Shown in pieces: positions 13,083-21,126 of a stretch of 64,000 nucleotides of DNA (the first letter of the stretch is position 1; the number at the start of each line of letters is the position of its first letter). The DNA lies in the NCBI GenBank assembly GCA_946800325.1, contig OX326960.1, positions 12,982,393 to 13,046,392 of the forward strand, read 5' to 3'. Below the pieces are notes generated by a model. It saw only the letters and a program-made list of their open reading frames with translations. It searched no databases and was not told where the DNA came from. Position numbers and translations under genes: made by a program. The stretch is from Luzula sylvatica (Eukaryota > Streptophyta > Magnoliopsida > Poales > Juncaceae).

Positions 13083-13106
13083 GTTATTTAGTTAGTTAGT
13101 TAGTTA
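13053..13106. repeat. 24-bp palindrome with 6-nt loop at right edge of inverted block C
   Basis: The arms 13053-13076 and 13083-13106 are exact reverse complements around TAACTA. The inner 18 bp of each arm is the sequence found at the left edge of the block. The same palindrome is kept in copy 2 around 34221-34226. Confidence 0.9.
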
Positions 13107-13367
13107 GTTAGTGGGTATGTACGAAGGTAGCTAGTTAGTTAGTTAATTAGTTAGTTAGTTAGTTAATTGGTTAGTTATTCAGTTAGTTAGTTCGTTAGTT
13201 AAATAGCTAGTAGTTATTTAGTTAGTTATTAATTTAATTAGTAAGCGACTTTGTTAGTGGGTATGTAGGAAGGTAGTTAGTAAGTTAGTTAGTTAGCTAG
13301 TTAGTTAATATGTACGTAGGAAGATAGTTTTTTAGCTAATTGGTTAGTTATTTAGTTAGTTATCTAG

Positions 13368-13401
<34 letters not shown>

Positions 13402-13988
13402 CTTTGTTAGTTAGTTATTTATTCAGTTAGCTAGTTGTTTGTTAGTTAGTTAGTTAATTAGTAAGTTAGTTAGTTAGTTAGTTAGTTAATTAGTTAGTTA
13501 GTTAGTTAGTTAGTCAATATGTATGTAAGAAGGTAGTTAGTTAGTCAGTTAGTTAGTTAATTAGCAAGTACTTAGTTAGTTAGTTAGTTAGTTAGTATGT
13601 AAGAAGGTTGTTAGTTAGTTAGAAAGGTAGTAAATTTGTTAGTTAGTTAATTAATCAGTTAGTTATTTAGTTAGTTACTTAGTTAGTTAACTAGTAGTTA
13701 GTTAGTTAATCAATATATATGTATTAAGGTAGTTAGTTAGTTAGATTGATAGTTAGTTAATTAGTTAGTTAGTTAGTTAATTAGTTTGTTAGTTAGTTAG
13801 TCAGGCAGTCAGTTAGTTATCTAGTAGTTAGTTAGTTAGGTCATCAGTTAGTTATTTAGTTAGTTAGTTAGGTAGTTAGCTAGCTAGCTAGATGTTAGCA
13901 GGATAGTTATTTATTAAGTTAGTTAGTTAGTTCGTTGGCGGGTATGTAGGAAGGTAGTTAGTTAGTTAGTTAGTTAGTTCGTAAATAG
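13083..13988 (+). repeat. Forward satellite left of the retrotransposon
   Basis: This shows the ordered punctuators clearly: GTGGGTATGTACGAAGG at 13111, GTGGGTATGTAGGAAGG at 13257, AATATGTACGTAGGAAG at 13317, CAATATGTATGTAAGAAGG at 13515, AGTATGTAAGAAGG at 13594, CAATATATATGTATTAAGG at 13711, GGTCATCAG at 13839 and GGCGGGTATGTAGG at 13937. The next one, AATAGGTATTTAAGAAG, is the insertion target. Confidence 0.95.
13984..13988. repeat. Left target-site duplication AATAG
   Basis: AATAG directly precedes the TG end of the left LTR and is repeated directly after the CA end of the right LTR. It occurs once in the empty site at 35124-35128. Confidence 0.98.
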
Positions 13989-14610
13989 TGATAACGGCTT
14001 TTTGGCTAACACTTAGGTTATATCGTTGAATAAAAATACCGTAAATCAAACAAGAAACATGTGAATACTAAAGATTGTATAGACTAAGTATGTAAGGATT
14101 CGTTCCACAGGGAGCTATTGCGTCAAAATATGATTAAACTTCAAATCGTTAAAATAATTATTTCTAAGTTTCCAAAATTAATGAAAATTTGTCTAGAGAG
14201 AGGTCTGAATATTATGAAACTTATCCTAAAATTTCAAACAATTTGGATAACGGACTAAAAAGTTATTAACGAATTACAATCAGGTCTCTAAAAAACAATC
14301 TCTGGAAACAGCAGGTTTTCAGTTTAAGTGACAGTTTTCAAAAATTCATATCAATTCAAATATTTCATGAAATTCAATGATTCAAAAAGTTCCCGAAACT
14401 AGAAATCAATATCTACGCAATGAAAGAATTGGTTTTTAGCAGATTTGGAAGGAGATCGTGAAAATTGACAAGTTTAGAACAAAAGAAAATATTTAAAGAA
14501 AGCAAAAGAACTCAATTCAATCTCAAGTTTATTAATCAACACAAGAATTTATTAAAAGAATCACAACCAAAAACTGAAATAAAAGAAAGAAACCACCTAA
14601 TCAAGCCCTA

Positions 14611-14812
14611 GAACGCCTAGTGACTTGTGTCGATGCCTTCCCGTCGATCCGGTTGAACGCCAACTCGAGTCTCCGTTTCTTCTCACGCGGATCCTCTTCA
14701 ATTCGTCGAAGAACGCCTTCCGCACGAATGACCGATCCCTTCCTTGTGTCGAGATGGAGCAAGAACGCCTTAACTCCAATTTCGTCACGTACAACCCTAG
14801 GGCGAGAACGCC
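14611..14812 (+). repeat. Five spaced GAACGCC motifs in the LTR
   Basis: GAACGCC occurs at 14611, 14655, 14711, 14763 and 14806, 43-56 bp apart, in the transcribed R-U5 part. The matching positions in the right LTR are 3,963 bp further on. On the element's sense strand the motif reads GGCGTTC. No function is evident. Confidence 0.7.
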
Positions 14813-14966
14813 TCTACCAAAGAGTTGGTCTTGAATTTCACGGTTCTTGGTTGAATCTTGTTTGTTTCTTGGAAGAGTTTGTGGAGAGAGATGGTAGAGA
14901 GCTTGCCCCCAAAGGGGAGAGAAAAGGGGGGGCAGGAGAGATGGTTTGCCCTTGGCCTTAGGGTCT

Positions 14967-14998
14967 TATTTATAGGCTTCATGGTGTCTTCTGATTGG
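14967..14998 (-). promoter_or_regulatory. TATA and CCAAT boxes of the left LTR
   Basis: On the minus strand CCAAT (14994-14998) is followed about 20 bp later by TATAAATA (14967-14974) in the context GCCTATAAATAAGACCC. This is the 3' LTR copy of the promoter. It would fire leftward out of the element into the satellite. Confidence 0.75.
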
Positions 14999-15002
14999 TT
15001 GA

Positions 15003-15104
15003 GGGAGATATGGAAGGTTTTGGGGCTGGATGAGGGAGAAATGGAAGGTTTTGGGGAGATATGGAAGGTTTTGGGGCTGGATGAGGGAGAAATGGAAGGT
15101 TTTG
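15003..15104. repeat. 51-bp tandem duplication in U3 of the left LTR
   Basis: The units 15003-15053 and 15054-15104 both begin GGGAGATATGGAAGG and contain GGGCTGGATGAGGGAG. The same pair is at 18966-19067 in the right LTR, so it predates this insertion. It lies just upstream of the CCAAT/TATA region on the sense strand, where enhancer-like repeats are common in LTRs. Confidence 0.9.
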
Positions 15105-15201
15105 GGGAGCAACAAATCAACTAAGAAGGCAACAAATCAATCTAAAGAAGGCAACAAATTAGCTGGTTGGGGCTTGTGCATGGGCTGAGAGCTGGGGCTA
15201 G

Positions 15202-15245
15202 GCGTGGGCTGTGAATTTTGCCTGCGTGGGCTGTGAATTTTGCCT
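15202..15245. repeat. 22-bp tandem duplication in U3 of the left LTR
   Basis: Two exact copies of a 22-bp unit starting GCGTGGGCTGTGAATT lie at 15202-15223 and 15224-15245. They are also present in the right LTR at 19165-19208. Confidence 0.9.
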
Positions 15246-15556
15246 CTGCGGCCAGGCCCTGTGCGTTGCAGCAGTTTGGTGATCTTCTTCTTTTGTTTTT
15301 GCCTTTCCCGCCTCGATCCTTCACCGAATATATCGATGTGATATATCGTTTTGACTGTCTTCGGCATGCCGGAGGCAATGGTGCTGACCAAATTCCAAAA
15401 TTATTCCTCTATCTCCTGAAAATGGGCAAACAACAAATTAGTGTAGAAATATTCATGATGTTTGAAATATGTATCATAAAAGCATAGAATATAACTTCAC
15501 AAGGGCTAAAATCCCTAAATAAGATTCGTAAAACGTGTTCCATTTGCCTCACATCA

Positions 15557-15574
15557 AATACCCCCACACTTAAA
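15557..15574 (-). promoter_or_regulatory. Polypurine tract (plus-strand primer site)
   Basis: The minus strand reads TTTAAGTGTGGGGGTATT directly before the TGATGTGAGG start of the 3' LTR. The purine-rich core is AAGTGTGGGGG. It is preceded by ATCGAGGATGATCAAGGG, a context I recognise from plant Ty3/gypsy elements of the Athila/Tat branch. The TATT between the G run and the LTR is pyrimidine-containing, so the exact primer end is uncertain. Confidence 0.85.
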
Positions 15575-16016
15575 CCCTTGATCATCCTCGATCAATTGGA
15601 GATTTGTAGTTATAATCAATCTAAGGACGAATTGCACTAGATTCTATTAAATTTGTATTCGTCATTTTCAAACGCATTTCATGAACCTATTGATTAAAGT
15701 AAAAAATCAAGTTGCTAATGTTTAAGAAAGATAATGGTCAAATAATCAAATCTTAATTGAATAAAAATCGCAATTTGAATAGAGTTTAGAATGAGCAATT
15801 AATTTCTACCGGAAAAGGTGATTAAACACTACCGTTCGAATCTTTTCACGCCACAATTCAAAAGAAACCCGATTTCCAAAGTTTTTGAGTCTTCATTTTA
15901 AAAGATTTCCCTTTTTAACCCGTTCGATACGTTGGTACAAGGTTCATACCCGTTTTCAGTCGAATTCCCCACCCACTCCTTCATTTCATAGAAGTCTTTA
16001 ACCGAGCGCCCCACTA

Positions 16017-16193
16017 CACCGAAATGCAATGAGGTTACATCCCGGTATTCTATTTTGACCTTCCTTCTATTTTATTATTTTATTCTTATTTTACTTTCTT
16101 CTTTTTTTTTTTTCTTTTTTTTTTCTTTTTTTTTTCGGATCTCATTTGTAGAAGGAGTTCCGCGGCACCGGAGTGCAACGAAATTACATCCCG
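16017..16193. repeat. Pair of imperfect 28-bp repeats
   Basis: 16017-16044 and 16166-16193 both run from CACCG to TTACATCCCG and match at 23 of 28 positions. They flank the T/C tract and may be remnants of a duplication. Confidence 0.75.
16086..16135. repeat. T/C-only low-complexity tract
   Basis: An uninterrupted pyrimidine run made of T runs broken by single Cs (polypurine A/G on the element's sense strand). It is probably prone to slippage and could act as an extra purine tract. Confidence 0.85.
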
Positions 16194-16720
16194 CCTTTTT
16201 TCAAGATCCAAGAAGAAGGCGGGTACTATCGACATACTAACGGGTCCCCACGAACGGTTGATTCATTAAGTGTAAGCAAAACTCATTCAAAAACTTTTCA
16301 ATCGGGTTCTATTTCGAAGATGGGTTCAATTTTCAAAAACTAGTGTGTCACGTAAACCACGAATCCATAAATTGTCAAAAACTCGTGATAATTGCGAAGT
16401 TATTGGTATGGGTTGGAATCCCAATAGATTTCTTCAAATTCGTGACCAAAATTTCCAAAACATTTTGCAACATTCAATTTTGAGAGTAAAAATCTTATTA
16501 AAATGAAATTTTGTTTGAAAAACAACGATTTGTTTCAAATGAGGTGGAGAAAAATCTTTTTGTGCAATGTTGTCCTTAGTTGAAAACTAGACGTGCTCCG
16601 AGATTTAAGTTTCATCAATTTTCTATTTTATTCGCAGAAAAAGGGAAAAATAATAAAAAAAATAAATTCCCAATATTTTTCGTTTTAATTTGGGCACATG
16701 CAGGTTCAAAGGTTGTGTTA

Positions 16721-16760
16721 CCCCCCCCCATACTTATGGTTTTACTTGTCCTCAAGTATA
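16721..16760 (-). other. Second PPT-like sequence inside the interior
   Basis: The minus strand reads CTTGAGGACAAGT, then CCATAAGTATG leading into nine Gs (16721-16729). This has the same layout as the PPT at the LTR (GAGGA...AAGTGTGGGGG). It could be a relic of an older 3' end or a central PPT. Confidence 0.6.
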
Positions 16761-16870
16761 TGGAATATAGAATAAAAATAGGGTAATGAAAAGATACAAC
16801 CTTTGATGCGTGGGCTTGCCTCCCTCGCTAGCGCTCTCGTTTATTGGTCTCGAGCTCGACCATGTCGGTG

Positions 16871-17803
16871 TTACCCTCCTTGAAAGTTGAACGAGGAGCT
16901 CACTTGGATTGCTCTTTTTCGACCGCCTCGGAGTGCTCCTTTCGAAATGTTGGAGAATATGGCACTCAATGCTTGGTTTAATCGTTTTGCGCATGTCAAA
17001 ATTGGCTCCAAGGGCATCCTTATCTTGCTTCGAATCAATTTGTATACAGGTCTTTGGCGAAGCGGAGTGGTAAGTGGCGTCGCTGTCTCGATGTTATTTG
17101 TTTTTCTTGATAAATCTACACAAGGAGAAATTCTTTCATGAGAGGCATCATAGTTCTTATTTGAATTTAAATCGATGCTAAACGGAAAGAATTCACCTTG
17201 GAGAGTTGGAGAGTTTTCTTCTTGCTTGGTTTCGTCGTTTGGAGTGAGTTGAACCACCATTTGGAGAGTTGAGTCCACCGACTCCTCTTCTTCTTCTTCC
17301 AAGACCGTCTCGATGCTTTCTTCGAATCCCCCCACACTTGAACTTTCGCCACCTTCAATTTCTACGTTGTCCTCGCTTGAGCACTCGGAATTAGCGTCTC
17401 CAAGAGATTCTATCCAATTTCGTATTTCTATTGGGGTTTCCTCATGTTGATAAATGAATGTCAAAGTTGACATCAATTTCTCTATCGTTTCGATCAATTC
17501 TTCGTCGGAAACTTCGTCTTGAGATTGAGAGGATGGGTCTTGGCATTCGAATTCGAGTTCGCCTCGAGATTCGTCTATGGAAATTATGTCGTATTCGTAT
17601 CGAAAAGCTTCGTCGGTGGAATTTGGTGGAATCATTGAGAGGAGTTCGTCTTCTTCCTCTCTCAATTCTTGCTCTTCTAGCTCCAATCGAGCAATTTCTT
17701 TCTCTATGAAATCTTGGTCCGACATGGATTCGGGATATCCCCTTTCGATCTTCGCTAGTTGCATCCCTTCCCGAAGCGTTAAAGGTCTCTCTTGATTGTC
17801 CAT
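16871..17803 (-). CDS. Single retrotransposon ORF: acidic coiled-coil protein of unknown function
   Basis: 310 codons run from ATG (17803) to TAA (16871-16873), intact, starting 145 nt after the PBS. I do not recognise the family. Visible parts are: residues 31-58, a strongly charged Glu-rich helix of the coiled-coil type (EKEIARLELEEQELREEEDE); residues 60-200, acidic and Ser/Asp/Glu-rich, including a run of six Glu starting at 169; residues 249-297, basic, with KLIRSKIR and GALRGGRKR; end FNFQGG. There is no CCHC zinc knuckle, no D-S/T-G protease site, no YxDD and no integrase motifs. The position (first ORF after the leader) is where gag lies in related elements, so a structural or RNA-binding role is possible, but the acidity argues against an ordinary Gag. 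An overlapping 149-codon frame (17442-17891) is judged a shadow. An intact frame in a young element fits a protein that is useful for spread, but could also just reflect youth. Confidence 0.72.
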   Translation of the reverse strand: MDNQERPLTLREGMQLAKIERGYPESMSDQDFIEKEIARLELEEQELREEEDELLSMIPPNSTDEAFRYEYDIISIDESRGELEFECQDPSSQSQDEVSDEELIETIEKLMSTLTFIYQHEETPIEIRNWIESLGDANSECSSEDNVEIEGGESSSVGGFEESIETVLEEEEEESVDSTLQMVVQLTPNDETKQEENSPTLQGEFFPFSIDLNSNKNYDASHERISPCVDLSRKTNNIETATPLTTPLRQRPVYKLIRSKIRMPLEPILTCAKRLNQALSAIFSNISKGALRGGRKRAIQVSSSFNFQGG

Positions 17804-17930
17804 CTTGTACCTTGCAAAAAAAAAGAAAAATTCTCACAATGAGTGAAATATCAAGTTCAAATATATCAAATCGATTTCCAATAACACTCAAGATTGCAAG
17901 TATGATTTATAATTTCGACTTAAACATTGC
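17804..17930 (-). other. Internal leader between PBS and ORF
   Basis: This untranslated stretch is AT-rich. On the sense strand a T-rich tract (17816-17828) ends in GCAAG with the AG at 17811-17812, 8 nt before the ATG. This resembles a plant 3' splice site, though the base before AG is A rather than C/T. Confidence 0.5.
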
Positions 17931-17948
17931 TCCCCGGCAGCGGCGCCA
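17931..17948 (-). promoter_or_regulatory. Primer-binding site, tRNA-Asp type
   Basis: The minus strand reads TGGCGCCGCTGCCGGGGA, three bases (AAA) after the CA end of the 5' LTR. It is complementary to the CCA-bearing end of plant tRNA-Asp with one mismatch (C where the usual site has T). The tRNA-Asp match is from memory. The type is usual for Athila-like Ty3/gypsy elements. The site fixes the element's orientation. Confidence 0.92.
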
Positions 17949-18929
17949 TTTTGATAACGGCTTTTTGGCTAACACTTAGGTTATATCGTTGAATAAAAAT
18001 ACCGTAAATCAAACAAGAAACATGTGAATACTAAAGATTGTATAGACTAAGTATGTAAGGATTCGTTCCACAGGGAGCTATTGCGTCAAAATATGATTAA
18101 ACTTCAAATCGTTAAAATAATTATTTCTAAGTTTCCAAAATTAATGAAAATTTGTCTAGAGAGAGGTCTGAATATTATGAAACTTATCCTAAAATTTTAA
18201 ACAATTTGGATAACGGACTAAAAAGTTATTAATGAATTACAATCAGGTCTCTAAAAAACAATCTCTGGAAACAGCAGGTTTTCAGTTTAAGTGACAGTTT
18301 TCAAAAATTCATATCAATTCAAATATTTCATGAAATTCAATGATTCAAAAAGTTCCCGAAACTAGAAATCAATATCTACGCAATGAAAGAATTGGTTTTT
18401 AGCAGATTTGGAAGGAGATCGTGAAAATTGACAAGTTTAGAACAAAAGAAAATATTTAAAGAAAGCAAAAGAACTCAATTCAATCTCAAGTTTATTAATC
18501 AACACAAGAATTTATTAAAAGAATCACAACCAAAAACTGAAATAAAAGAAAGAAACCACCTAATCAAGCCCTAGAACGCCTAGTGACTTGTGTCGATGCC
18601 TTCCCGTCGATCCGGTTGAACGCCAACTCGAGTCTCCGTTTCTTCTCACGCGGATCCTCTTCAATTCGTCGAAGAACGCCTTCCGCACGAATGACCGATC
18701 CCTTCCTTGTGTCGAGATGGAGCAAGAACGCCTTAACTCCAATTTCGTCACGTACAACCCTAGGGCGAGAACGCCTCTACCAAAGAGTTGGTCTTGAATT
18801 TCACGGTTCTTGGTTGAATCTTGTTTGTTTCTTGGAAGAGTTTGTGGAGAGAGATGGTAGAGAGCTTGCCCCCAAAGGGGAGAGAAAAGGGGGGGCAGGA
18901 GAGATGGTTTGCCCTTGGCCTTAGGGTCT

Positions 18930-18961
18930 TATTTATAGGCTTCATGGTGTCTTCTGATTGG
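18930..18961 (-). promoter_or_regulatory. Retrotransposon promoter: CCAAT and TATA boxes
   Basis: Minus-strand CCAAT is at 18957-18961 and TATAAATA at 18930-18937 (GCCTATAAATAAGACCC). This is the 5' LTR copy, expected to drive the genomic RNA leftward through the PBS and the 310-codon ORF. Confidence 0.78.
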
Positions 18962-18965
18962 TTGA

Positions 18966-19067
18966 GGGAGATATGGAAGGTTTTGGGGCTGGATGAGGGA
19001 GAAATGGAAGGTTTTGGGGAGATATGGAAGGTTTTGGGGCTGGATGAGGGAGAAATGGAAGGTTTTG
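18966..19067. repeat. 51-bp tandem duplication in U3 of the right LTR
   Basis: The same pair as in the left LTR, upstream of the promoter on the sense strand; units 18966-19016 and 19017-19067. Confidence 0.9.
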
Positions 19068-19164
19068 GGGAGCAACAAATCAACTAAGAAGGCAACAAAT
19101 CAATCTAAAGAAGGCAACAAATTAGCTGGTTGGGGCTTGTGCATGGGCTGAGAGCTGGGGCTAG

Positions 19165-19208
19165 GCGTGGGCTGTGAATTTTGCCTGCGTGGGCTGTGAA
19201 TTTTGCCT
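19165..19208. repeat. 22-bp tandem duplication in U3 of the right LTR
   Basis: Two exact 22-bp units starting GCGTGGGCTGTG, matching the left LTR. Confidence 0.9.
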
Positions 19209-19519
19209 CTGCGGCCAGGCCCTGTGCGTTGCAGCAGTTTGGTGATCTTCTTCTTTTGTTTTTGCCTTTCCCGCCTCGATCCTTCACCGAATATATCGAT
19301 GTGATATATCGTTTTGACTGTCTTCGGCATGCCGGAGGCAATGGTGCTGACCAAATTCCAAAATTATTCCTCTATCTCCTGAAAATGGGCAAACAACAAA
19401 TTAGTGTAGAAATATTCATGATGTTTGAAATATGTATCATAAAAGCATAGAATATAACTTCACAAGGGCTAAAATCCCTAAATAAGATTCGTAAAACGTG
19501 TTCCATTTGCCTCACATCA

Positions 19520-19524
19520 AATAG
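19520..19524. repeat. Right target-site duplication AATAG
   Basis: AATAG directly after the CA end of the right LTR, followed by GTATTTAAGAAG. Joined to the left flank it restores AATAGGTATTTAAGAAG. Confidence 0.98.
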
Positions 19525-19874
19525 GTATTTAAGAAGATTGTTAGTTGGTAAATTAGTTAGTTATTATGTTAGTTGTCTAGTTATTTAGTTAATTAGTTAG
19601 TTAGTTATCTAGTAGTTAGTTCGTTAGTTATTTAGTTAGTTAACTAGTTAGTTATTTAGTTACTAGTAGTTAGTTAGTTAACTAGTTAGTTATTTAGTTA
19701 GTTAGATAGTTAGTCAGTTAGTGGGAAGGTAGTTAGTTAGTAAGTTAGTGGGTATGTAGGAAAGTAGTCAGTTAGTTAGCTAGTTAGTTAGTTAGTAAAT
19801 TGGTATCTAGGAAGATAGTTATTCGGTTATTTAGTTAGTTAGTTAATTACTTAATTTGTCAGTTAGTTAGTTAT

Positions 19875-19907
<33 letters not shown>

Positions 19908-20476
19908 GAGTTAGTTAGAAAGGTAGTTAGTTAGTTAGTTAATAGGTATGTATGAAGGTAGTTAGTTTGAAAGTTAGTTAGTTAGTTAGCTAGTAGTTTA
20001 TTAGTTAGTTAGTTAGTTAATAAGTTAGTTATTTAGTTAGTTAGTTAGTCAGTTAATTAGTAGTTAGTTAGTTAATTAGTTATTTAATTAGTTAGTTAGT
20101 AAATTAATTAGTAAGTGGGTATGTACGAACGTAGCTAGTTAGTTAGTTAATTTGTTAGTTAGTTAGTTAGTTTGTTAATTTGTTAGTTATTTATTTAGTT
20201 AGTTAGTTAGTTAAATAGCTAGTAGTTATTTAGTTAGTTACTAAGTCAGTGGGTATGTAGGAAGGCAGTTAGTAAGTTAGCTAGTTAGTTAGTTAATATG
20301 TATGTAGGAAGATTGTTATTTAGTTAATTAGTTAGTTATTTAGTTAGTTATCTAGTAGTTAGTTAGTTATCTAGTAGTTAGTTAGTTAGTTAGTTAGTTA
20401 GTTATTTAGTTAGCTAATAGTTAGTTAGTTAGTTAGTTAGTTAATAAGTTAGTTTGTTAGTTAGTTAGTTAGTTAA

Positions 20477-20509
<33 letters not shown>

Positions 20510-21092
20510 CAATATGTATGTAAGAAGGTAGTTAGTTAGTTAGTTAGTTATTTAGTTAGCTAGTAGTTAGTTAGTTAGTGAATTAGTTAGTTAATCAATA
20601 TATATGTATCCAGGTAGTTAGTTAGTTAGTTAGATAGTTAGTTAATTAGTTAGTTAGTTAGTGAATTAGTTAGTTAGTTAGTTCGTCAGTGAGTTAGTTA
20701 GTTAGTTAGTTACGTCATCAGTTAGTTATTTTGTTAGTTAGTTAGTTAGTCAGCTTGTAGTCGGCAGGATAGTTATTTATTTAGTTAGTTAGTTAGTTGT
20801 CGGGTATGTAGGAAGGTAGTTAGTTAGTTAGTTAGTTAATAGGTATTTAAGAAGATATTGAGTTAGTAAATTAGTTAGTTATTATGTTAATTATCTAGTA
20901 ATTAGTAGTTTGTTATTTTGTCAGCTAGCTAGTAGTTAGTTAGTTAGTTAGTTATTTAGTTAGTAAGTTAGTTAGTTGTTTAGTTACTAGTAGTTAGTTA
21001 GTTAGCTAGTTAGTCATTTAGTCAGTTAGATAGTTAGTTAGTTAGTTAGTGGGAAGGTAGTTAGTTAGTAAGTTAGTGGGTATGTATGAAAG

Positions 21093-21126
<34 letters not shown>

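Larger units (their letters stand above)
13989..15556 (-). repeat. Left LTR (3' LTR of the element)
   Basis: This is a 1,568-bp direct repeat of 17952-19519, starting TGATAACGG and ending CTCACATCA on the + strand. It differs from the other LTR only at 14235 (C here, T at 18198) and 14270 (C here, T at 18233). It holds a minus-strand TATA box at 14967-14974, a 51-bp tandem pair (15003-15104) and a 22-bp tandem pair (15202-15245). Minus-strand AATAAA signals are at 14528-14533 and 14548-14553 and could serve 3' end formation. Short open frames inside are identical in both LTRs and look like chance. Confidence 0.97.
15575..16870 (-). other. Non-coding 3' region of the retrotransposon interior
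   Basis: These 1.3 kb between the ORF stop and the PPT hold no credible gene. They are AT-rich and contain a T/C-only tract (16086-16135), a 28-bp imperfect direct repeat (16017-16044 and 16166-16193), and a second PPT-like site with nine Gs on the minus strand at 16721-16729. Where an autonomous relative would carry pol there is only this sequence, so pol was lost entirely or never present. Confidence 0.8.
13989..19519 (-). mobile_element. Complete non-autonomous LTR retrotransposon (LARD-like, probably Athila-related)
   Basis: The element is 5,531 bp: two 1,568-bp LTRs around a 2,395-bp interior. The LTRs are TG...CA bounded and flanked by a 5-bp target duplication. Orientation is minus: the tRNA-Asp-type PBS lies next to the right-hand LTR, the PPT lies next to the left-hand LTR, and the TATA box and the only long ORF all read leftward. 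The interior has one intact 310-codon ORF and no visible protease, reverse transcriptase, RNase H or integrase. LTRs over 1 kb with a non-pol interior fit the LARD class; retention of an intact unusual ORF is atypical. Athila kinship is inferred from the PBS type, LTR size and the GAGGA...AAGTGTGGGGG context of the PPT. Two LTR differences in 1,568 bp indicate a recent insertion. An autonomous partner must supply the enzymes. Confidence 0.95.
17952..19519 (-). repeat. Right LTR (5' LTR of the element)
   Basis: 1,568 bp, at a constant offset of 3,963 from the left LTR. The two differences are both T here against C in the left LTR. Transcription should start near 18900, about 30 nt downstream of the TATA box at 18930-18937, giving a leader (R-U5) of about 950 nt before the PBS. 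Confidence 0.97.

Noticed and set aside
1..13988. Telomeric or interstitial telomere repeat
   Set aside because: The unit is TTAG, not the plant TTTAGGG; it is too degenerate, internally ordered, and both polarities occur.
14597..15487. Short ORFs of 65-113 codons in both LTRs, on both strands
   Set aside because: They are identical in both LTRs simply because the LTRs are; several overlap in conflicting frames and contain tandem-repeat peptides from the 51-bp duplication.
13989..15556. Plus-strand orientation for the element, taking the left LTR as the 5' LTR
   Set aside because: The PBS is beside the right LTR and the PPT beside the left, both on the minus strand; TATA and the ORF agree.
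16055..16994. Short frames of 61-84 codons in the 3' region and across the ORF end
   Set aside because: One is a translation of the T/C tract (Phe-rich), the others overlap the main ORF antisense or in another frame; no motif supports them.
17442..17891. 149-codon minus-strand frame overlapping the 310-codon ORF
   Set aside because: It is an arginine- and isoleucine-rich shadow in another frame of the same Glu-rich sequence; the 310-codon frame is longer and has the plausible leader position.
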